Shown here piece after piece: positions 1-6,757 of a DNA stretch of 14,423 nucleotides (position 1 is its first letter; every line of letters begins with the position of its first letter). The stretch lies in assembly GCA_934661375.1 (NCBI GenBank), contig CAKUJH010000055.1:1-14423 (forward strand). Reading direction: 5' to 3'. The notes under the pieces were generated by a model. It did not search any database. It was not told the origin of the DNA and saw nothing but the letters and a program-made list of their open reading frames with translations. The position numbers and the translations under genes were made by a program. The stretch is from an uncultured Victivallales bacterium (GTDB taxonomy: Bacteria > Verrucomicrobiota > Lentisphaeria > Victivallales > UBA1829).

Positions 1-2
1 GA

Positions 3-731
3 AGTACTTCTAGATATCCATTTAAAATGGTCAGAGGTGTCCTTAAATCGTGGGACATCGCTGTGATCAAGTCCTGCTGTGAACTGTGGCTGAAGTATGC
101 GCGCAGAGACTTCGAGCCGGAGGCTGACGTCATGCTGGTTATTGATCCGGAACAGCTGCTGTATTACAACCCGACAGGACCTTATGCCGCGCTGCTGCAT
201 CCTCTGCAGAGCGCGTTGAACCGTCTTGGTTCGCCCCATCGGATTTGCACATTGAACGATATTCCCCGTTTCAGCAGTCTGCCGCGACTCCTGATTTTTG
301 CGGGCATGAGCGTCATTACTCCGGAAAAGAAAGCCCTGCTGGAGAAGTATGTTTTCGGCAGGACAACCTGTTTCTGGTATGGCCCGTCCGGTCTGAACAA
401 CGGCACTGCGTGGGAGAACATGGATTTGCCGGGAATGCGTTTCCCGGAATTTGAAAAGATCACGGCGGAGACGCTGCGGGATTCCGCAAGACAGGCGGGA
501 GTGCATATTTATGCGGATCAGCCGTGTCTGGTCTGGGCGGGCAGAAACCTGCTTGCCGTTCATACCGGAACCGGCGGAACGATCCGGTTCTCTCTGAAGC
601 AGAAAGCTGGACAGATTTCCGAACTGTTCAGCGGGACAAAAATAAACTGCGGCGGTTCCGGGTTCTCTTACACATTCGCCTCTCCGGAAACAGCATTGTT
701 CCTGCTTGAGCCGGAGCAGGAAACCGAATAA
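3..731 (+). CDS. GH42-like glycoside hydrolase, C-terminal part (5' end outside window)
   Basis: The reading frame is open to the window edge, so this is the 3' part of a longer gene. The ATG at 27 has no ribosome site and is probably internal. The visible 242 residues look like the C-terminal half of a GH42-type beta-galactosidase-like protein. First comes an alpha/beta amidotransferase-fold (trimerisation-type) segment with strands such as VMLVIDPEQ and LLIFAGMSVI. It is followed by LRDSARQAGVHIY and a short C-terminal beta domain (LLAVHTGTGGTIRF, ISELFSGTK). The catalytic barrel is off-window, so substrate and activity cannot be judged. The same fold type occurs in the next gene at 922, which suggests a run of related hydrolases. 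The family call is from recalled patterns. The coding assignment is firm. Confidence 0.72.
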   Translation, partial: STSRYPFKMVRGVLKSWDIAVIKSCCELWLKYARRDFEPEADVMLVIDPEQLLYYNPTGPYAALLHPLQSALNRLGSPHRICTLNDIPRFSSLPRLLIFAGMSVITPEKKALLEKYVFGRTTCFWYGPSGLNNGTAWENMDLPGMRFPEFEKITAETLRDSARQAGVHIYADQPCLVWAGRNLLAVHTGTGGTIRFSLKQKAGQISELFSGTKINCGGSGFSYTFASPETALFLLEPEQETE

Positions 732-778
732 CGCAACGGAACGGAAATCAGAACAGAACACTGCATCGGGGAATAACG

Positions 779-806
779 TTGAAAAGTTGCTGAAAAATGC
801 TATAAT
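779..806 (+). promoter_or_regulatory. Sigma70-type promoter for the 922 gene
   Basis: TTGAAA (779-784), a 16-bp spacer and a perfect TATAAT (801-806). It lies about 115 bases upstream of the hydrolase start, leaving a long leader. The -35 and the bases up to ATGCTA match the promoter of the lacI-type gene at 14124-14097 closely. Confidence 0.8.
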
Positions 807-807
807 A

Positions 808-905
808 CATTGTCGGCTCTCCTGCGCTCAAATTAAAGCTTTTGACTGCCTTTAATATAGCGTAGAAGCCGACATTATCAATCGATTCCGGTAATTTTTA
901 CCGGA
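808..905 (+). promoter_or_regulatory. Structured 5' leader / operator region shared with the regulator gene
   Basis: The block 808-838 matches 14092-14062 (minus strand) at 28 of 31 positions. It contains GCGCTCAAATTAAAG. An 8-bp inverted repeat, TGTCGGCT (811-818) with AGCCGACA (867-874), encloses a second imperfect arm pair (822-838 with 850-865). After it, a 19-bp palindrome TCCGGTAATTTTTACCGGA (887-905) has perfect 8-bp arms, and the sequence then runs into the GGTGAG ribosome site at 910-915. As RNA this would fold into one long stem plus a short hairpin next to the ribosome site. As DNA the palindrome could be an operator for the LacI-type protein. Which of the two applies is not decided by sequence alone. 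Confidence 0.7.
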
Positions 906-921
906 CAGTGGTGAGAACAGA

Positions 922-3066
922 ATGAAAAAGAATATGAACAGAAGTGTTTTTGAATCCGTTCCGCTGGTCGGCGCCTCCATCGGCATCGGAACAGAGCCGT
1001 TGGAAAATTTCATCCGTCTGAATCTGGGCAATGTTGTCCTGACCTCGTTGCCGGACAACCGCGAAGAAGCGGCGGAAGTCCTGCGTCTGTGCCGAAAAAA
1101 CAGAATTTACATCATGCTCAGCGAACTGGTTCACCGGCATAATCATGAACGGTGGCATTCTCCGTCGCTGGATAAAAAAACACTGGAAGAACTGCTGCCG
1201 CTGGCGGGGGAATATTTTCTCGGTCGCTATGCGATCGGGGAATCCGGCGGCATTCTCTACTGGCCGAAATTCTATACTGTCGACGAAGGAGTTCATGCCT
1301 ACCGCAGTATGCCGGGCGCCGCAAACGATGCGGAGGCCCGTAAAAATTATGTGGACTATCTGAAAAAGGAACTTGCCTTTGAACGCAATAAAGTATGTTG
1401 CTGCAAACTGTACAATGTGGATTCCAGCATTGTATTCGCCACACACAGCGAAGCCGGAATTGACGGGCAATGTCTGGAGCTGCTTCCCGGCGATCCGCTG
1501 ATCACTTTTTCGGCGGTCCGGGGCGCCGCCCGTGCGGCGGGTCAGAACTGGGGCGTGCATATCGCCCAGATGTATTACGGCGGAGTTCACTGCGACCGGA
1601 TGTACCAGAACCGCTGGCGCGCATCCCTGTATCTGAGTTATATGGCGGGCGCGGAATTCATTTATCCGGAATGCGGACATTTCCGGTACAGGATTCCGGA
1701 AGAACCGTATTACGGATTCGGGGATGAACCCGTGCGCCGGGTGCGGGATGAACTGCGCAGACTCTACCGTCATACGCTGATTCACCGTCGTCCGGCCGGA
1801 TTTCCGGAAAGTCCGGCAGCCGTCGTCCGGGGAAGGGATGACGGTCATCCGGGAATTTGGAATCCGTATGCATGGGGCATTTATGAAGACGGCGGAAAAT
1901 GGGAAAGTTCCGATGCGGAACGCGGCTGGGAACTGTATGATGTCTTCTTCCGGCGGGATGCTCTGTTCCATCCGTACAATACAGGCGGACCGGATTACAG
2001 CGGCAATCCGCCCGGCGGTCAGCTGGATGTTATCCCGCCGGAAACCGATCTGTCGCCTTACCGGTTGCTGTTCTTCCTCGGAAACAACCGGATGGATGAA
2101 GCTCTTTACGCGAAACTGCAGGATTTTGTCAGCCGCGGCGGACATCTGATTATTGCGCTTTCGCACTTCGACAACTCCGCAGAACGCGGACAGCACCCCA
2201 TGGAATATTTCCGGAACGGACAGCTGCATGAACTGTGCGGATTTGATATTGACGGCATGGCAGCTCCGGATGTCTACGGTATTTCCGTTATCCGGCAATG
2301 TTCCGATGTTCGCTACGATCTGCCGGTAAAAAGATGCGACCGCGATCCCAATTTCATCGGCAGGGCAACTCCGGTGAAAATCACCAATATCCAGCCGGAA
2401 ACCCGTGTGCTTGTCGGTTTTCGGAACAGTGTGGGCGGTGAAAATCTTAAGGAGGAGATTTCCGGACTGCCGCTGCTGGTGGAACACCGGCTGGGCAAAG
2501 GACTGGTTCTGACGGTTACCGCGACGGAAGCCCCCGGCTGTGCCGGACTGCGCGAATTCATGACCTGTCTGATTTATTCTGCTCAGCGGGCGCACCGAAC
2601 CAAACTGGATGTCATTGCCGGAGACCGGATACGTTATGCCGTTTACCGTGACGGAAAAGATCTGCGGTTCTATTTATACAACAGTGACCCGGATGTCTCT
2701 GCCGGAGCGCAGATTCTGTATCAGGGGAAAAACTGTGGTGAAGTTCTGCTGAAAGCCGGCGAATTCCATGCCGGTCAAGTTGCAGACGGACTGGTTTTTC
2801 TCCCGGAAGAGCCTTTATGGGAAATGGGAAAAAACGCGCCGGACAGCTATTGTTTCGCGACCCGGCAGCAGAAAATCACCATCATCAACACCACTGAAGC
2901 GGACCGGGAATTCCGGCTGAACGGCAAATCACTCTGTCTCGCCCCCGGCAGCAGGATACAGGCTGACTGTCCGGAATACATTCCTCCGGGAAAAGCCCGT
3001 TTTTTTGCTCCTGAATTTCTGACGGAAGCGAAAGTAAATGTGAAAGATGTAACGACCCCATACTGA
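922..3066 (+). CDS. GH42-like TIM-barrel glycoside hydrolase, cytoplasmic
   Basis: A 714-residue protein without signal peptide, so it probably acts inside the cell on imported oligosaccharides. Residues about 15-285 look like the barrel. Candidate catalytic acids are Glu107 in AIGESGG and Glu250 in FIYPECG, placed as the acid/base and nucleophile would be in a clan GH-A enzyme. Residues about 335-535 form an alpha/beta amidotransferase-like domain (LLFFLGNNRMDEALYAKLQDF, GGHLIIALSH). Residues about 560-714 are beta-rich. The ATG at 922 has GGTGAG six bases upstream; Met5 is an alternative start. A strong promoter and a conserved leader precede it, and the same leader occurs in front of the regulator gene at 13991, so it is probably a direct target of that regulator. 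Substrate unknown. The hydrolase call rests on the architecture as I recognise it, not on a database match. Confidence 0.72.
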   Translation: MKKNMNRSVFESVPLVGASIGIGTEPLENFIRLNLGNVVLTSLPDNREEAAEVLRLCRKNRIYIMLSELVHRHNHERWHSPSLDKKTLEELLPLAGEYFLGRYAIGESGGILYWPKFYTVDEGVHAYRSMPGAANDAEARKNYVDYLKKELAFERNKVCCCKLYNVDSSIVFATHSEAGIDGQCLELLPGDPLITFSAVRGAARAAGQNWGVHIAQMYYGGVHCDRMYQNRWRASLYLSYMAGAEFIYPECGHFRYRIPEEPYYGFGDEPVRRVRDELRRLYRHTLIHRRPAGFPESPAAVVRGRDDGHPGIWNPYAWGIYEDGGKWESSDAERGWELYDVFFRRDALFHPYNTGGPDYSGNPPGGQLDVIPPETDLSPYRLLFFLGNNRMDEALYAKLQDFVSRGGHLIIALSHFDNSAERGQHPMEYFRNGQLHELCGFDIDGMAAPDVYGISVIRQCSDVRYDLPVKRCDRDPNFIGRATPVKITNIQPETRVLVGFRNSVGGENLKEEISGLPLLVEHRLGKGLVLTVTATEAPGCAGLREFMTCLIYSAQRAHRTKLDVIAGDRIRYAVYRDGKDLRFYLYNSDPDVSAGAQILYQGKNCGEVLLKAGEFHAGQVADGLVFLPEEPLWEMGKNAPDSYCFATRQQKITIINTTEADREFRLNGKSLCLAPGSRIQADCPEYIPPGKARFFAPEFLTEAKVNVKDVTTPY

Positions 3067-3200
3067 TTGTTGCTGAAACGGCAAATGTCTAATGAGTTGC
3101 TTCTTTTTCTGAATCATATTGCGTGCTAAATGAGGCGGTCATGAAAAAGTATTCAGATGCTTGAAAATCAATGAAAAAGCTTCTGCTGTATGGTATATTG

Positions 3201-3224
3201 GTCGATTATGCAAAAGCCGGATGC
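3201..3224 (+). repeat. Left terminal inverted repeat of the IS5-like relic
   Basis: It reads GTCGATTATGCAAAAGCC, then G, then GATGC. The reverse complement of 3524-3547 is identical apart from T in place of the G at the nineteenth position. Confidence 0.85.
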
Positions 3225-3542
3225 GAAAAGGAACCATCTTTTGAGGAAAAGTGCTTTCCTTTTCGCGCTCTTCCTTTTCCAAACCTATTTGAGCTATCAA
3301 TTGGAACAATGCGAGCTTGAAAATAATGATGACAAAAAGCGAAGATACAGCAACGGTACAGGGGTATTTATTCAGCCGTTGCTTCGAGATATTGTTTCCC
3401 CGCGCCATGCGATGGTAAAACTTGCGGATGCGATTGATTGGAAAAGTTTCGAAGATGGTTTGCAGGAATGTTTTGCGCAGCCAATGGACGTCCCTCGTGC
3501 CCGGTTCGTCTGATGGTTGCACTGCATCAGGCTTTTGCATAA
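3208..3542 (+). pseudogene. IS5/IS1182-type transposase, truncated and frameshifted N-terminal fragment
   Basis: Reading starts at the ATG at 3208, inside the left inverted repeat. The frame includes LLRDIVSPRHAMVKLADAID followed by WKSFEDGLQECF, which matches the N-terminal DUF772-like region of IS5/IS1182 transposases as I recall it. This frame stops at 3513 after an aberrant ending. The expected continuation, NGRPSCPVRLMVALH, is present in the -1 frame, so a one-base shift lies near 3470-3480 (around a TTTT run). Translation in that frame ends at 3542 within the right repeat. The DDE catalytic domain is missing altogether. Programmed frameshifting is known in some IS elements, but with the catalytic domain gone this is a relic. 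An opposite-strand frame over 3139-3540 is a shadow. Confidence 0.78.
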
Positions 3543-3547
3543 TCGAC
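3524..3547 (-). repeat. Right terminal inverted repeat of the IS5-like relic
   Basis: Inverted copy of 3201-3224 with one mismatch. The truncated transposase frame runs into it after VALHQ. Confidence 0.85.
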
Positions 3548-3574
3548 TATGGTAATATCTGCGGAGGCAGTCTT

Positions 3575-3643
3575 ATGAAACTGGAGATCTTGAGGCAAAG
3601 CCTGTCTTCCGCCGCGTCCGTAATGTCCGTCAAGTCCGACTGA
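3575..3643 (+). other. 22-codon open frame with a good ribosome site, coding status doubtful
   Basis: The ATG at 3575 has GGAGG (3563-3567) at a spacing of seven, directly after the insertion-element relic. The frame reads MKLEILRQSLSSAASVMSVK, then SD and stop. The last third is three phased 9-mers (GTCCGTAAT, GTCCGTCAA, GTCCGACTG; 3616-3642), which looks more like a repeat than a protein. It may be the 5' stub of a gene cut by rearrangement, or chance. Nothing else was found between 3548 and 3694. Confidence 0.2.
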
Positions 3644-3694
3644 CGACATGATCCGGGTCTTCAATCTGTTCAGATAACATCTTGAAAGCTGATC

Positions 3695-4396
3695 TCAGGA
3701 TGTCTGCTTTTCCCTCTTCTCTTCCTCTTCCGGTTCATTCCGGAATATCAGCGCTTTTTCCGTCAGCTCGGCAAAGGTTTTGTCATAGTCATAAATTGCA
3801 TAAAGCGGGTTGAGACCGATATCTATATAAAAATCCTCGTAATCTTCATCGTCGCCGGTCAGTTTATACTCATAAAAGAGCATCAGGGAATCGTTCGGAT
3901 ACAGCATTTTGTCCGGAAGAGCCCAGTTTTCCCGGACCTGGGAACGGATCGCCAGCGCCATGTCCGCCAGTTCCGTTGTCGGCCAGTATTTGCGGAATTC
4001 CGCTTCGTCGAAATCCGGACGGCTCGCCATGATCGTGGCGACTTTTCTGGAGATATCCGGTCTTCTGAGTTTCCACAGGAAACAACCGTATTTTTTCCAC
4101 AGCCGGATCCGCATCCGGGACCACATTACGATGAGACAAATCAGCCAGAGGATCAGAACCGCGCCGCCGATCATGCAAAGCCACGATCCCCAGTGGGAGT
4201 ATGGGGATTTTTTATCAAGGACGACCGCCCCGATAATTACGGCAAACAATCCAGCCAAATAAAAATATCTGGTGGTATATCTATAGTCAAAACTCTGCAG
4301 TTCCTCGGAATACGCCTCGCGTTCCGGCGAGTCGCGCCATTCCGGAAACGCCGGAGGAGGCGGCAGCGGCGGATATTTGTTCCAGTCAACAGACAT
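3695..4396 (-). CDS. Two-helix membrane protein of unknown function
   Basis: A 233-residue protein with a strong ribosome site (GGAGG at 4403-4407, six bases from the ATG). A short proline-rich N-terminus (PPLPPPPAF, residues 9-17) precedes two predicted membrane helices at about 44-60 and 69-92. A basic stretch (RMRIRLWKKYG) follows, so the C-terminal domain is probably cytoplasmic. That domain (about 115-215) contains FRKYWPTTELADMALAI, NWALPDKMLYPND and an acidic run, and the protein ends in a charged EEEEKREK tail. I do not recognise the family. It has its own promoter and diverges from the four-gene membrane operon starting at 4573, so the two units may be functionally linked. Confidence 0.8.
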   Translation of the reverse strand: MSVDWNKYPPLPPPPAFPEWRDSPEREAYSEELQSFDYRYTTRYFYLAGLFAVIIGAVVLDKKSPYSHWGSWLCMIGGAVLILWLICLIVMWSRMRIRLWKKYGCFLWKLRRPDISRKVATIMASRPDFDEAEFRKYWPTTELADMALAIRSQVRENWALPDKMLYPNDSLMLFYEYKLTGDDEDYEDFYIDIGLNPLYAIYDYDKTFAELTEKALIFRNEPEEEEKREKQTS

Positions 4397-4422
4397 AGCT
4401 CTCCTCCTATGGTTTTGGCGGT

Positions 4423-4451
4423 ACTATACGCTGTCCCGTTGTCCATTGCAA
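4423..4451 (-). promoter_or_regulatory. Promoter for the leftward membrane protein gene
   Basis: Read on the minus strand: TTGCAA (4451-4446), a 17-bp spacer and TATAGT (4428-4423), 27 bases upstream of the start codon. Position and spacing fit a sigma70-type promoter. Confidence 0.65.
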
Positions 4452-4504
4452 GTTTTGATTGCATGACCGATTGAAGTTTTACTGGAAAAACTTTTTTGTG
4501 TGCT

Positions 4505-4533
4505 TTGAAAATGACGATGTTAAGAGATATATT
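4505..4533 (+). promoter_or_regulatory. Promoter for the membrane-protein operon
   Basis: TTGAAA (4505-4510), a 17-bp spacer and TATATT (4528-4533), about 40 bases before the first gene. It is back to back with the leftward promoter at 4423-4451, so the two share a 54-bp space between their -35 boxes. Confidence 0.7.
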
Positions 4534-4572
4534 ACAAACATGTCAAAATAACCAAAACCACAGGTGATGGGA

Positions 4573-5253
4573 ATGAAACTGCCCGACCGCATGAACAAAT
4601 GGCTGCTGCTGGTCCCGGTTTTGATGTTTCTGGGTCTGACCGTGTATGAAGGGATCGTATTTCTGCTGCAGATATTGCTGGAAACATTCGGAAATGAAAT
4701 GCAGCGGATCCGATGGGAATCTTTTTTTCCGGACCGGGCTCGTTATTTCGGCGGTTTTTGCGGTTTTATCCTGTTCATTGCCCTGCTCTGGACCGTTATT
4801 ATTCCATGGGAAAAACATCTTTCACGGAAACAGCGTCTTGCCTGGTGTGCCGGGTATCTGCTTTTTTCCGTGCTGATGCTGGGATTCGTATTGCCGCAAC
4901 TCGGACGAGCCAGAGAAACGTCCTGCCGAACCCCCTGTTACACCAATCTCAAACAGATCTATATTGCGTTGAGGATGTATGCAGATGATCATTCCGGCTT
5001 CCTCCCGCCTGACTTAGAGACTCTGAAAGACGGTTATCTGACAGACGACCGGACTTATTATTGCCCGATGCGGTTGAAAAATGAGAAACCCGGCCGCATC
5101 GATTATGAATATTATGGACGCGGGCACAAGATCACCTATCCGCCGTTCCTGCTGCTGGCCGACCGCGACGGCAATCATCCGTTCCGCTACCGGAATATGA
5201 TGCTTTCCGATGGAACGAACGGCAGCCGACAGATAAAAAAGCCGGAGAAATGA
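4573..5253 (+). CDS. Polytopic membrane protein with C-terminal pilin-like domain
   Basis: A 226-residue protein. I chose the ATG at 4573 because AGGTG (4562-4566) sits six bases upstream; GTG 4564 and ATG 4567 are in frame but overlap or abut that site. Predicted membrane helices lie at about 10-36, 60-79 and 92-109. The third helix leads straight into LPQLGRARETSCRTPCYTNL, then KQIYIALRMYADDHSG, residues 108-142. This closely resembles the stretch after the helix of PVC-type pseudopilins (LLPAL..ARE....C..NLKQ...A...YA.D). After it come LPPDLETL, YLTDDRTYYCP and a possible LSDG in place of the usual pilin DG motif. A type III (FTLIE) signal is absent, so it is not expected to be processed by prepilin peptidase. 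First gene of a four-gene operon; paralogue of the next gene. Function unknown. Confidence 0.8.
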   Translation: MKLPDRMNKWLLLVPVLMFLGLTVYEGIVFLLQILLETFGNEMQRIRWESFFPDRARYFGGFCGFILFIALLWTVIIPWEKHLSRKQRLAWCAGYLLFSVLMLGFVLPQLGRARETSCRTPCYTNLKQIYIALRMYADDHSGFLPPDLETLKDGYLTDDRTYYCPMRLKNEKPGRIDYEYYGRGHKITYPPFLLLADRDGNHPFRYRNMMLSDGTNGSRQIKKPEK

Positions 5254-5256
5254 TAG

Positions 5257-5871
5257 ATGCCCGAATCGGGAAAACAGCCTCATCGGATGAAAGCGGCGGT
5301 CATCCTCGCCGCAGGCGCCGTTCTGTTTTTTCTCTGGCTCTTTCTGTGGAATTACGGAGCGCAATACTGGCCGGCATTCCGGGCGCTTCTGCCGCCGTCC
5401 CTGTATTTCCCTGTTGAAGAATTTTTCGCATTGAACGATCATAATTCCCCGTGGTGTCTGCTGGGCTGCGGGCTGATCGCCGGCGGTTTTCTGATCTGGG
5501 CGATCCGTGCCAACGGCAGAAAACTGCGTATCCGGGAAAGTGCGCTGCTGGGTCTGGTCGTGGTATTGCTTCTCATGTTCCTGCTGCCGTGTCTCTGTGC
5601 GCCGCGGGAAACGGGCCGGCGCATAAGTTGTATTTCGAATCTGAAATACGCCTGGCTTGAACTGCGCGAAAAATATCCCGATAAACTGCCGGACAGTTTC
5701 GGGGGTTCGTTCCCTCGCAGTCATACAGTCCGGTATTGCGGAGCGGGCAGAAGCTGGAAAGAATCCCGGTTCATCCTGTTTGAGGACGGACGCGGCCATG
5801 CCGGAGACATGCGGCATCGGTTCTGGTCCGACGGGAAAATTGATGTCTTTTATCCTTGGAAAAATGAATGA
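5257..5871 (+). CDS. Polytopic membrane protein with pilin-like domain, paralogue of upstream gene
   Basis: A 204-residue protein starting three bases after the preceding stop codon; GGAG at 5244-5247 is the likely ribosome site. Predicted helices lie at about 13-31, 66-84 and 96-113. The third ends in LLPCLCAPRETGRRISCISN followed by LKYAWLELREKYPDKLP, the same pilin-like junction as in the 4573 protein (RET....C..NLK). The C-terminus has HRFWSDGKIDVFY, similar to the HxxxxDG end of many pseudopilins. It is shorter than its neighbour after the pilin-like segment. The tight spacing indicates co-translation with both neighbours. The two proteins probably arose by duplication and may form a heteromeric membrane complex; that is inference. 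Confidence 0.8.
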   Translation: MPESGKQPHRMKAAVILAAGAVLFFLWLFLWNYGAQYWPAFRALLPPSLYFPVEEFFALNDHNSPWCLLGCGLIAGGFLIWAIRANGRKLRIRESALLGLVVVLLLMFLLPCLCAPRETGRRISCISNLKYAWLELREKYPDKLPDSFGGSFPRSHTVRYCGAGRSWKESRFILFEDGRGHAGDMRHRFWSDGKIDVFYPWKNE

Positions 5872-6746
5872 AAACAGATCGGAGCCGGACTGAAATGAAA
5901 AGGAATATCCTCTATATCATTCTGAATTCCGCCGCGCTCGGCATTGCCGTACTCGTCATCAGCGGAATTGCAGCGTTATTGGTCTGGGGCGTATTGGTTC
6001 CTGGCCTGATGGCGCTGAAGCTGGAGAAATATATACCGGACTCCCTTGTATGGAGTTTCCCGATCATTCTGTTCGGCGTCATGTTTGCCGGAGGGATTTT
6101 CCTTGCCAGGAAACATGGACGGCATAAGCTCGTTCAGGGAGACAGGAAGTCGCGGGGACAAAGTATCCTTCTGTGGGAAACTCCGGCATTTCTGCTTTTC
6201 TTCCTGCTGTTTTACATCGCCTGGGAAACGGATCATGACTGGCCGATCCTGATCGGATTGAGTCTGCCTCCCCTTGCGCTGATCATAGCGCTGATTTTCC
6301 CGTTCCGGCATTGTCGGGACGGATTCTGGGATGCGGTCCGGATACTGGGTTTCTTATCCGCTTTTTCAGTGTTTGTCTGGGGCAGCATGATTCTCGGCCG
6401 CTGCGGAAAGGATGTTTCGTATCAGGGGAACGATCCTGCCAAGTTTCCGCGGTCCGTGCTGTGGATCGGGAAAACATATATTCCGGATGGCGCATCGGAT
6501 ATCAAATTGAATGGAAGCAGCATCGCCTGTGATTGGTCGTGCCAGGTTTCAGAAAAAGATTTCCTGAAATTCAAGAATAAATCAGTCGGAATCGAATTCA
6601 AAAAGTATGAAAAGCCCGAGAATGTTTTTGATAAAGGGCCGTTTCCGTATTATATTTACGTAAACCGCCATCGCAACGGCGGCGGGATCACGCTGCGTTA
6701 CGATGCCAAAACCGGAAAAATGACCGGATCATACAGCCATCATTAA
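5868..6746 (+). CDS. Five-helix membrane protein with conserved extracytoplasmic C-terminal domain
   Basis: 292 residues. The ATG overlaps the previous stop (ATGA at 5868-5871). A second in-frame ATG at 5895 has GGAG at 5881-5884 and may be the true start. Membrane helices are predicted at about 17-46, 61-80, 99-119, 126-146 and 157-177. The last ~100 residues are soluble and, by helix count, probably on the outer face. They contain YIPDGASDIKLNG, DWSCQVSEKDFLKF and a C-terminal GGGITLRYDAKTGKMTGSYS. I recall similar IP-GA-DI ... C-V-SE-DF ... YD modules in other Lentisphaerae membrane proteins, but cannot name a family. It is translationally coupled to the upstream gene. No enzyme motif was seen. 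Confidence 0.78.
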   Translation: MKTDRSRTEMKRNILYIILNSAALGIAVLVISGIAALLVWGVLVPGLMALKLEKYIPDSLVWSFPIILFGVMFAGGIFLARKHGRHKLVQGDRKSRGQSILLWETPAFLLFFLLFYIAWETDHDWPILIGLSLPPLALIIALIFPFRHCRDGFWDAVRILGFLSAFSVFVWGSMILGRCGKDVSYQGNDPAKFPRSVLWIGKTYIPDGASDIKLNGSSIACDWSCQVSEKDFLKFKNKSVGIEFKKYEKPENVFDKGPFPYYIYVNRHRNGGGITLRYDAKTGKMTGSYSHH

Positions 6747-6757
6747 GGAGGAAAACC

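Larger units (their letters stand above)
3201..3547 (+). mobile_element. MITE-like deletion derivative of an IS5/IS1182-type insertion sequence
   Basis: A 347-bp unit bounded by inverted repeats of 24 bp with one mismatch (3201-3224 and 3524-3547; shared core GTCGATTATGCAAAAGCC). It contains only the N-terminal part of a transposase, which runs directly into the right repeat. The 7-mer TATGGTA occurs on both sides (3189-3195 and 3548-3554), a possible target duplication, although the left copy is five bases away from the repeat as drawn. Lacking a complete transposase, it could only have moved with help from a full-length relative. Confidence 0.8.

Noticed and set aside
898..2595. Long open frame on the minus strand (565 codons) opposite the 922 gene
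   Set aside because: It has no ribosome site or family-like motif. The plus-strand gene has a promoter, a leader and recognisable domains; the long frame is an effect of codon bias.
3067..3082. TTGCTG AAA CGGCAA hairpin (about 3068-3082) as terminator of the 922 gene
   Set aside because: The stem is short with one wobble pair and is not followed by a run of T.
3139..3540. Minus-strand frame of 133 codons across the IS5-like relic
   Set aside because: The plus-strand reading gives recognisable transposase motifs and the matching inverted repeats; this one gives none.
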